Made by a program: the position numbers and the translations under genes
Shown here: piece by piece, positions 45,801 through 55,200 of the stretch
Layout: each line of letters begins with the position of its first letter
Position numbering within the stretch: the stretch's first letter is position 1
From: Omphalotus guepiniiformis
Lineage: Eukaryota > Basidiomycota > Agaricomycetes > Agaricales > Omphalotaceae
Length of the DNA stretch: 64,000 nt
Assembly (NCBI GenBank): GCA_028554645.1
Contig: JAQOOI010000058.1
Coordinates: 766,013-830,012 of the forward strand
Direction: 5' to 3'
The notes under the pieces: generated by a model
Told to the model about the DNA's origin: nothing
The model's database searches: none
What the model saw: the letters and a program-made list of their open reading frames with translations, nothing else

Positions 45801-48148
45801 CACTCTCTGTGGTACGTCTCAGAACGTGACCAAGAAATTGGTGATGTATTCGTCGAACGGATTTGATCTGCTCCGTTTGGAGAGATAGACCGTCGTCATC
45901 TAATTTCTTCGCACGTCGGACAGCAGCGGTGTCTTCCTTTGCTTCTTGGACAGCGAGATCGGTGAAGAAATGCTTGACCCCGACAAGCCGTCCCATGGCT
46001 ACGAGATCCTATGGAACAAGATCAACTTGTTTTCTCTTATGCAACACCAGAATATTATCCTTACTTTTGGAGAAGTCAAAAGAGGCGTGCCCGTGAGCGC
46101 AAGCCTCACCTCAGCCTGCTCTAGGATACGCAAAGCTGCGTAGTGTTTGACACCAATATTTCTCATCTCGTGAACTTCGTCTATCGTCACTGACAAGAAT
46201 TTTTGGTTGAATATTGTCCCATCAACGGGTCGAGTCTGTTCAGGGAGCTCCCACGGACGTTGGGCTCGGACCGAGCCACTAGTCGAAGACTTATGCCCCC
46301 ATAGAAACTCATTTTGAAGAGCCTGTAGAGTTGCAGTCAGTCAACTGGCGGTTTCCTTAGAATATGAACATGCTTACCGAATGTGTAGTGACAATTATCT
46401 TATTTGAGGGCGAATGTTTCGACGATTGGAATGGTCCCTCTGGACTCCAGAACTCCGCATTACCACTGCGAGGACAATTGTAGACAAAGATGTCCACACT
46501 TTTGGGGAGAACGAGGGTCCTGAGTTCACGCACCCACTGTGCTCGAAGAGTACCAGGAGTGATGATAAGATGTGGAAGAGCTTCAATGTGCTCGCGTCCT
46601 TTGAGATACTTGAAGTTTTCTGACAGAAAATATGAGAACAAGATGCAGAATAACGACATCTGTACTTACGAAGGATCGGGGGAAGTGGTTGCTTGTGCTG
46701 CTGAAGAATGACAGCTTGGTTCAAGAAAGCTATGGTCGAAATGCATAAGGCGGTCTTTCCAAGACCAACTTCGTCACACACGAGCATCCCATTGCAGTGG
46801 TCGGGAGAAGGCATGGTATTGAACACGCTTCGTATGATGGAGTGGATGCCCGCAAGTTGATGCCAATGAAGCGCGAGAGGGGCGACGGCATCAGACTGGC
46901 CAGTTTTAAACAATTCTGGGTTCTCCCATGGGGACACACTGCCGGTTTTGTGACGGAAGGAATTGAATTGATGGGGAAGATTGTTGCGAATGAAGCCGAG
47001 GCTCCGAGCAAGGTCGTCGGGAGGAAGTTTGCCCTCCATCTCCATGCCCAAATCTCCGGCTACAACATCACTTAGTTGAACAGAGAGATTCGAGATTTGC
47101 GACATGATGGGTCCGGTGTCGTCGACGCTGGAGGAAAAGTACTCGCGATAGATGCCCAGCAGCTCTAATAAATCTGCAGGCGTTGCAAGGCTTTCGAAAA
47201 TCTTCATATTCGCTTTGCAAATTCCTAGGAGAATGTCAGTCTAAGGGAAAAAAATGATAGGCAGGCACGCACGTTTACCCTTGATAGGTTTCGGCTTCGT
47301 GACTTTGGCTCCTAGGGCAGCCAATATCTCATTGAGCTCGGAGAGCATGTCCGACGCCGTCGACTTGTTCTCCTCAGTGTCGTAAACTTGCGCAATATCG
47401 TTCCATTTCGCGACTGCGCGAATAGTACGAATGATTTTCGCCTTTGTCGGGTTTCCTTCGTTGAGAGCTGTAGCGACGTTTAGTTCAAGGTAGTCCACGA
47501 ATTGTACGGGAACAATTTACCTTCGAAGGCTTTAATAGCAGCTTCCTTGATCTTCGCGAGCCGGGACTTGTCGAGCACCATATGCTTGCGAATGCGGGCC
47601 CAGGAACGTTGAACGATGATCGTCAACGCTTTCCGAAGCGCATACGAAAGACGCAGGCGTTCACCGCTACCAAATGCCTCGACGCCGAAAAGAGCCATCG
47701 CAATGCTTTCGAGGGCGATTGGAATATATTGCTCAGCACCGAAGTACTCCCCTTCTACGTCGGGATCGTCAACAAGCTGCTGCATCGGATGGACGCCGTG
47801 TTTCTGAAGGCATTCGACAACGATGTTGTGGACACCCCACTTCCCCCAACACCGAGTGATCCACTTGTTCCACTTGTTCCGGCCAGGTATATTAGCTCCT
47901 CGGGTGCTGGTAGCGAACTTGTGTTTCTTTTCCTCCGTGTCAATCTTGTTGTACATGAGGAAGTAAGCGTTGATGTCGTTAGCATCCTCCCGGGTCCAAC
48001 CTGCTGGAAGCAAGCTGTCGTCCGCAGGAAAAAGTCCGTGCTTCACACCAGTGAGCTCCTGCCAAACAGGCCAGTCCCAAGGGTGTTCGCATCCTTGTGT
48101 CAAAAAAAACAGTTTCACAAGCGCACTAGCGGCGGTATGACTGGGCAT
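42897..48148 (-). CDS. SNF2-family DNA-dependent ATPase/helicase-like protein, 1,444 aa
   Basis: Eighteen exons chain perfectly in frame on the minus strand, from ATG at 48148 to a stop at 42897-42899: 47521-48148, 47279-47467, 46670-47224, 46378-46619, 46065-46322, 45680-46008, 45588-45627, 45235-45531, 45009-45182, 44777-44960, 44282-44722, 44171-44233, 43929-44120, 43794-43874, 43585-43725, 43420-43515, 43117-43368, 42897-43069. The intron after 43794 uses GC-AG. Walker A is 'CDEVGLGKT' (~425), box II 'IDEVHEM' (~590), motif III-like 'LALTGTP'; the C-lobe has 'VLIFSEF', 'SSVGSAGLNLS' and 'QIRGRAHRQPQ' (arginine fingers). The tail is disordered with a Lys/Arg-rich stretch, a 22-aa acidic repeat x2, a 'QRNPFARRDTSQSQPAASS' repeat x3 and a final 'KKKRR' nuclear signal. 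It should remodel chromatin or DNA. Reading frame continues upstream of 48148, so the start may be further out. Confidence 0.9.
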
Positions 48149-48601
48149 GACGACAAGAGAGTTTGGATAAAATTTCAAAAGTGAAGTGTACAGCAGAGTA
48201 GCAATACGAATGTCTCGTGCGGATAACGAGTTGACTTTATAGTAGACAAATCTTCTAGCGGGTTCTCGTCAGAGAATAATTGTGCAACCAGCCGACTGCG
48301 GCGCTTGTACAGAGAACCTCGCCCAAGACGACATTCTGAAGACAAGGCCAGCAAGTTTAACATGACATCCATTCAGCTTCACCACCTCACTAACCTCCGT
48401 CGACGACGTAATGGATTTAAACGGAGCGGAGCTAATCTGGGGGACGAAAGGTTAGTCGGATTCTTACACACGTGCTGGAGCAGAACTAACAATACGATTC
48501 GATCTACGAGGAATAAAAAAGGGAGCTTGAAGGAAAGGAAGTAGGCCTGGAAAGAGACGTAAGTTCTAATGATAAGTACGCATGCTGGGGAAGGACCGTA
48601 C
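48149..48601 (-). promoter_or_regulatory. 5' flank of the SNF2 gene, possible extra N-terminal exon
   Basis: Upstream of 48148 the SNF2 frame stays open to about 48260 with protein-like sequence ('RDIRIATLLYTSLL'). Another open frame from ATG 48372 ('ECRLGRGSLYKRRSR', 'AQLFSDENP') runs towards it in a different phase. The two meet near 48237 without an intron of workable length, so either a one-base shift or an unrecognised exon border lies here. Confidence 0.35.
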
Positions 48602-49582
48602 AAGTATCCGTCCAGGAAGGATCCACAGAGGGTGCGTGTATCCACAGAGGTGCGTGTAACCATCGTAGGTAGAAGAGCTTGTTGTGTATTGCATTGCATC
48701 GTGCCCGGAGATGATTTCCAGACAGGACAAGAGCGGTGCGCGAGCATACACTGAAGTTATAGTTATAGTTACATTGAATAGGCGTGTTGTTTGATCAATC
48801 ACCCGTGTCGAGAGTCAACTCTCGTCAGGGATTAGGGAGAGAGGGTGTAATACCCGTGTCGAGAGTAAACTCTCGACAGGGGCACAGACGAGGACGTAGC
48901 CAAGATGAAAGCGAGAAGGGAACGAGGTCAAACGCCCCAGTCATTTTGTAACTCCGCTGGAAACAGAAGATTAGATTAAGATGATCGCTGGTTTGCATCT
49001 GCTTGGCTGAGGCTTCCAATTGAAGATTAGATTAAGATGATCGCTGGTTTGCATCTGCTTGGCTGAGGCTTCCAATTGAAGATTAGAATGATCGCTGGTT
49101 TGCATCTGCTTGGCTGAGGCTTCTAGATGAAGATTAGATTAAGATGATCGCTGGTTTGCATTGTAAGGAAGCCTCAGCCAAGCAGATGCAAACCAGCGAT
49201 CATCTTAATCTAATCTTCTGTTTCCAGCGGAGTTACAAAATGACTTGGGCGTTTGACCTCGTTCCCTTCTCGCTTTCATCTTGGCTACGTCCTCGTCTGT
49301 GCCCCTGTCGAGAGTTTACTCTCGACACGGGTATTACACCCTCTCTCCCTAATCCCTGACGAGAGTTGACTCTCGACACGGGTGATTGATCAAACAACAC
49401 GCCTATTCAATGTAACTATAACTATAACTTCAGTGTATGCTCGCGCACCGCTCTTGTCCTGTCTGGAAATCATCTCCGGGCACGATGCAACGCAATACAC
49501 AACAAGCTCTTCTACCTACGATGGTTACACGCACCTCTGTGGATACACGCACCCTCTGTGGATCCTTCCTGGACGGATACTT
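48602..49582. repeat. 981-bp inverted repeat (two 415-bp arms, 151-bp spacer)
   Basis: 48602-49016 and 49168-49582 are reverse complements with only a few mismatches. Translated, opposite arms give the same peptides on opposite strands with single differences (e.g. Ala/Thr and Gly/Trp). The spacer 49017-49167 holds further direct copies (about 60 bp) of the arm's inner end, which begins 'gaagattagattaagatgatc'. Each arm also has small hairpins of the form GTCGAGAGT-(C/A)A-ACTCTCG. There is no transposase and no clear target duplication. It fills the region between the divergently transcribed SNF2 gene and the 862-aa orphan. Confidence 0.92.
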
Positions 49583-49794
49583 TCCTGGGTTAGAGGGGGG
49601 TTAGTTGTTTTTCTTTACGTCGTCGACGGATATCCTTACTTGTGCGTATATTCATCTTATCGTGTAACTTACATTCCTCACGCCAATCTCGTCCTCAGTA
49701 CATCCTCGTTCTCGGCGGAAGTTCATTCGTACTCAAGTCACAATAGAACTATTTTCATTTGATAGCTCTGTACGATTGTTGTTGCGATAAGTAC

Positions 49795-49801
49795 TATAAA
49801 A
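49795..49801 (+). promoter_or_regulatory. TATA box of the 862-aa orphan gene
   Basis: TATAAAA is 105 bp before the ATG at 49906, in a single-copy stretch right of the inverted repeat. Confidence 0.45.
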
Positions 49802-49905
49802 TGACCAGTCTTCGCTCATAATTTACACCTGCCCAATTTCCTCACTGCAAGTCTGCACTCGTAACATTCGTAGTACTTGAATTTTTTTCCAACCCGCCGT
49901 CTGCA

Positions 49906-52602
49906 ATGTCCCCAAACTTGTATTCTACACTACCACCGAAAGTGTACTCTCTTCGAGACTACATACGTGCGGCGAAACAGCTTGATGAAGAGGACAATGT
50001 CCAGTTCCAGCGCTTTCTCCTTACTGGGGAACATGTGGGTTTAGGGCACCAGGCTGTCATCGACCCTACGCGGAACGCCTTCCAAGCTGACCAGAATCCT
50101 GGCATCTCCGTCACTCGAGACTATGACTCTGTCATTGGAATCACCAATGACATCCTTGTCCAGGGTATAGTCAACATCGCTCCAATCCCCAACCCAGCGG
50201 AAGTTCTAAAAACGAGCACGCACTTAACGTACCCAGTGCGGCAAAGAAATGTGAGTACCATCGTCATTATTCACCACTTCTTCATATAGCTGACATCGCT
50301 TAGGGTCACAAGCATGTAGCGCTGCATCGTATACCAAACTTTCAAATCGGAAGTTGGGGAATGCGACATCAGATCCATATCTTCTTCCCGACTCTGGCGG
50401 GTGAAGGTTCTCTCCGACCACAGCTCTCGGCTGATCAGAGAGTTGCTTTCTATGAGAAAGGCCTTCGCCCCGCTATTGCAGAACTGCTTCCACACGACAA
50501 GGGCGACTGGCCTGCCACATACCGCGACGAGATCTTTCGCGCCAGGAAGAGATCAGGCCATATGGCCTATCAAACGAAGATGATTCCGGACTGGGTAGTC
50601 CCCGAACTCGCAGCCAAACTTCGTTTTAAGCTGGCTGAGTTTGATGTCTTGTGGGCACAAGATTTCTTTTTCACTCATACTATCCGCGGCACGAAGCTCG
50701 GGACCAAACACACCATGAGGCGTCGAGCAGCCGAGGAGAGTCTACGAGCCTACATGGAGGATGCGAAGATAACTCAGGAAGCGTTACAGAATGGAACCTG
50801 GTGGATTGACGTTGGAGTCGAGTACTTCAGCGAAGAGGAACGGTGCCTCCAGTGGATGACTTCATCGCATTTCCACATGGTGCGTGAAGTCCTGAATATC
50901 CCTGACCGTGATGCTAGCCGCATCACGTCATTGGGTAGCTCGAAATATTCCCGCGACATCGTCAGTCATCTCATGGCTGTGTCTGGGTGTAGGATTGAGC
51001 CCGGGGCTCACGGGAGAGGACAATACGAAGCCGCATATCTACAGATGTATACCACGGACAAGGCACTCACGTACAATCCGGACGGACAACATCACGGGAA
51101 GGCGATTGATATTGCCTCGGCTATGGGCTCTACCCAACCCCCTGCCTTCATTGAGGGGCTATTCAATCTGTACAAGAATGCCATCACTGATAGTGCATCC
51201 AACGCCCGCATTGAAGTCCGAGTTCCTTTCAAATATGCCACAGAGGTCCTCTTAAAGGTATCACGCAGTGTTGTCCTTGGTTCTTTGTTATCTTTCCGAC
51301 GATCAGTGTGGTGGTAAGTCTCTGCTAGTACAATGATCGACAACGAACTTGGGCTAACCTGTGTGTAGGAATTTCAGGTCGTACCGTGTTGAAGCCATCA
51401 GTCGTGTCCTAATGCAGCAAGCACTCAGTGACCCTCGCAAGCGCGTCATCAACGAAGCTCTCTACCTTACGGCTGCATGTGTTTGGCTGTTAAATGGCCT
51501 TCATGCTCGTCCCGACGATGGATCCGCGGCAAGAAGCCTTATGCGGACAGTCCTTCCTCTCACCGATGCATTTGAGATAGATCTCAACACGGTGTTGTTC
51601 ACTTCGGCGGCGGGATACGATGACGATGACGATGAATTCTCAGGTGACGATGCCAATCCCGTACTTCCATATATTCCGTACGGGGCAATATTTCTCCGTC
51701 GTATTGTGGTAGAATTCGATGTGTCAAGAATGCGGGTAGCCCCTGATGCCTGGCTCCCTGATGAGGATTTCCGGTATCTATTCAATGCTACGAGGGAAGA
51801 TATACGCTACAAGTTCGATCCTAAGGGAATGCTTCCTCGAGATACAGTTCACCCTCACCGGCTCGTGTCGAACAAAAGCAAAAGAACTCCGACTTTCATT
51901 CCTATCGCTGGCGAGTCCGACTCACCAAGCATCACGTTCGACCTGGCCTCGAAAGGGCATGCGCTTCCTCCTCCGCTTAGAGTGGAGGGGTCAGACATGG
52001 AGGACGAGTTGGGGGAACGCGAAAGTGTGCCGAGTGTCAGCGGTAACATCGATGAAGTGGCGTCTCAATTGTGGAGGCAGTTCCTGATTGATCTTGCTGT
52101 GAAGTCACCATCACCGAAAGGTGGATCGGGTTACTTGAAAATACCCCCAGGCCAACGCGTCACAGTTACGGAAGACCTTTACATGAATCTTACGTTGTCA
52201 GACAACTGGACAGCGTGTAGATGGAAAATTGGGTCGAAAGGAGATTACGAACTTGCGTTCAATCACCTGTTCCCCCTCAAGGGCCATGAGGCATCTTTGA
52301 AGATTCAAAACTACACGCAGTGCACGTACTATAGGAACTGGAAGGAACTTACGTCAGGGATGAAACAGAAGACAGTAGCTGCTCTACGGAGCGAGCTTCG
52401 CAGAAGGGTGTTCCAGCTATATTGGATACCTCATGCGTGCTCCGATAAATTGTGGAGTACGCAACAGAAGGTGAAAGGCTTTGAGCGCCTTCCTCGTGGT
52501 ACTACCGGCCCTGCTCCGCGGATCTTGTGCCGAAAGAAACCGACATGGGAGGATGAGGATGACTCGGATGAGGAGGAGGAGCCCATGGATGTTGATTCTT
52601 AG
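49906..52602 (+). CDS. Subtelomeric orphan protein, 862 aa
   Basis: Three exons: 49906-50250, 50304-51313, 51369-52602. The second donor is at 51314 (gtaagt), chosen because only it keeps phase with the third exon. No family is recognised. The N-terminal ~115 residues start 'MSPNLYSTLPPKVYSLRDYI'. The middle has 'GSWGMRHQIHIFFPTLAGEG', 'KGDWPATYRDEIFRARKRSG' and 'GTWWIDVGVEYFSEEERCLQW', a globular, Trp/Tyr-rich region that may be enzymatic or capsid-like. Acidic loops ('DDDDDEF') follow. 'WTACRWKIGSKGDYELAFNHLFPLKG' precedes a tail with 'EDEDDSDEEEE'. The acidic tail would suit a nuclear or chromatin-linked protein (inference). Its divergent partner is the SNF2 ATPase, sharing the inverted-repeat promoter. 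Confidence 0.85.
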
Positions 52603-52790
52603 ATTAAGCACTGTACCTATTCTTACGCACTTCACGTCTGTACAACGCTGCAATCCATATAATTCGGCTTCTTTACATGCTGTTACCTGCGCCACTTTTT
52701 TTAGCTTTATCAAAACAGGTAATTTCCGCCTTCAGCCACAGAATGGTCTGACTTAAAAAGCCACCTCAAAATGCGTTCAGTACAATCCAC

Positions 52791-53452
52791 ATGGACCGAG
52801 CAAGTGTCGACCGTCAGATTGATCATGATTTGGAGCTCTTGATACGGGTATGTCTGTTGTTGAATTCTAACACTGTCGTTGCGTGACTTACCTGTTGTTT
52901 GTTATGTTAGCCTGATCAGCGACTCTACCACGGGATTTATCTTGCTCACGACTCGACGAACGCATCCCCGTTTCCTCTCATTGTCGACGAACACCCCATG
53001 GGGTGGAATGTAGCGTTCTATGATGCACTCATAAACTCGCACTATTTCCAGCATACCGGTCCAGTGACATCGCAAAAGATTTACGCTCAGGCCAGTGTGG
53101 ACGGAGAACCAGAATACCTCTGGGTCATCGGCTTCGGTCCGGGTCCGCTTCCAATTGATACATGCAATGGTCATTGCACTCGAGCCGACGACGGCGTTGT
53201 CTTTTGGAGGCATTCCTCAATAATCATTGCCCTCACATCAGATGGGAGGCCTCGTAAACCGGAGCTGATAGACAGTTTGAGGGTTCTTGCTCACTGTGTA
53301 TCGTGCGTATTATCCTATTCATTTTCGTTTACTTTTGATGCTAATTGTTACACTTGGAGTATAGTACAGCGTGCCCGCATCTCGCTCACAGATATGAGGA
53401 TCTGCAGAACACCATATTCGTATTTCCAGATCCGGATGAGTACTATGTGTGA
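52791..53452 (+). CDS. Small orphan protein, 174 aa
   Basis: Three exons: 52791-52847, 52911-53295, 53370-53452. The last junction (phase 1, donor gtgtat at 53296) gives 'HLAHRYEDLQNTIFVFPDPDEYYV' and a stop, better than reading through. Seen: 'YHGIYLAHDSTNASPFPL', 'GWNVAFYDALINSHYF', 'YLWVIGFGPGPLPIDTC'. No known domain. It sits 188 bp after the 862-aa gene, in the same direction. Its 3' half and flank were duplicated in tandem about 1 kb downstream. Confidence 0.75.
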
Positions 53453-54910
53453 CTTGTGTCCAAGCACATTTGTAGTGCACAGACGCAAGGAAAGAGGGGG
53501 CAGTACGACGTGGATGTATGACTCGGAGGATTCATAGTTTGATGTTTGTCCGTTCTTGTTTGTGAATGAAAACCCACCCTTATTCACGGACGCACGGCTG
53601 AGAACTGCAACACTGCCGATTTGGGCATACCGCGGCACTCGCCTCGGCGTCGTTTGCGAAAGTTCCCACAGCACAGCTTTGATCCCTCCTTCGTCCAGTA
53701 CCACGACGACAGGCTACAAGAAGTACACTCCTTGTACCCTACCCTTCTTCCACAGGACCAACTCACTTGTAGCAACAAGAAGTAAACCTTCTTGTTCCTT
53801 CTCCTACGCGTCCCCGATCTTTCTGCAGCTATTCGCACTATTCTTGGTGGTCACCTGCAACAAATTCTTCTCACAACACCAACCGACCACCCCAACAAGG
53901 TTTGTGGCGACGTGGCCGTCATTCATTGTTCGGTGTGTGTAGAATGCTCGGGTTCGATCCCCGACAAGGCTTGTACTGCATGAATTCTCTGTCTTTTTGG
54001 TGAGTCCATACTCGTGGCATCCGTCGACGACGGTCACACTTAACCTCCCTTCACAAGGCCCGTGCTGTATTACACATGTACCCATTGTCTGGTATCTGTG
54101 AAGAATCGACTTTTGTTCGTTGTGCAAGATTTACGCTCAGGACAACGCAGTCGGAGAATGTAGGTCATCTGCTTCCGCTCCCAATTGATAGATGTCAGTG
54201 TATTCGATGGCGACGTTGTCTTTTGAAGGCACCCCTGCATTACCATCGTCAGACGGAAGAGGGCCTCGCACTTTGAGAGTACATGCTCACCGTATGTCGT
54301 GCGTAAACCATTCTGTTCAAAATTTTACTTCGAGTGCTGACTGTTACGATTGCAATGCAGCGTGTCCGCATCTCACAGATACGAGCATTTGCTGAGTGTA
54401 GAAATTAAGTTCTCGGATGCGGATGTCGATGTAATATCAGCTCGTTTTCTTATTGCTAACTCTGTTCGCCACCTAGTAAGTATATCGTCGTGCTGAGGAA
54501 AGAGAGACCGTAATGGTACTTTAGCCAAATGTATGTATATTCTTCGAAGCAACCAGGTTCTGTGCTCGAGACTTATCCGTCCACGACGGCTCCTAAAATG
54601 CAGTGTGAAAATTACCACCCCTAACCCCACCAACGAAAAGTGTACGTAAGTGGCTTGCCGCGGCATCGTGACGAAAGTTCCCACAGCACAGCTTTTGAAG
54701 CGTCTTTGTCCTTTGTTCAGCTTTGTTCAGTACCACGACGATCAGGCTGCAAGAAGTACAACTTCTTTCACCCTCCCTGTGCGTGACACCTTCAAGACTC
54801 GACGCCCGTATTCAGAAGCTACGAGAAGTAAACTTCTTGTTCCTTTTGATAGCCTCAACCGATCTTTGCGACTACTGGGGGTACGAACGTGCACGAACGG
54901 TTTATATTGA
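53075..54910 (+). repeat. Tandem duplication, period about 1.03 kb
   Basis: 53075-53870 matches 54115-54910 in order: 'aagatttacgctcagg', 'cttccaattgata', 'gcgttgtctttt', 'cacagataygag', later 'aagttcccacagcacagcttt', 'taccacgacga', 'caagaagta' and 'aacttcttgttccttt'. The second copy is diverged with indels. Confidence 0.75.
54115..54430 (+). pseudogene. Degenerate second copy of the 174-aa gene (3' half)
   Basis: Matches the coding part from 'KIYAQ' to the last exon, but with stops and frameshifts, and no 5' exons. It lies in the right unit of the tandem duplication. The interval 53453-55200 otherwise holds no gene. Confidence 0.65.
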
Positions 54911-55200
54911 AGTGCAGAAAGCAACATAATCACAGGGATACGAAACTGAACTCATAAGGTGCGCAATTGTTCATTCAGCCATTCCGCCGCACTCTCTTAC
55001 CTACACTTCATCAGCTTTCACCTCTGCACTTCATCGATTCGCTTGGTCCTACGTTGGACTCGTTTCTGGATTTAGAATACCCTCCCTTCTTATTTGGACG
55101 TCTACGACGGCCCTCTTGTAATTGAAGACATTTGATCATTGGTAAGCCTTCATGTGTACTCGACCTTTTACTCAAACTAATATTTGCTTCAAGCGTCGAG

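Noticed and set aside
48602..49582. Terminal-inverted-repeat DNA transposon
   Set aside because: Arms almost meet, leaving 151 bp of arm-derived repeats, with no transposase and no convincing target-site duplication. A foldback/MITE origin stays possible but is not shown.
48566..49762. Matching frames of 60-126 residues on opposite strands around 48.6-49.8 kb
   Set aside because: They are mirror images created by the inverted repeat. There is no start context, splice pattern or domain, so they were recorded only as evidence for the palindrome.
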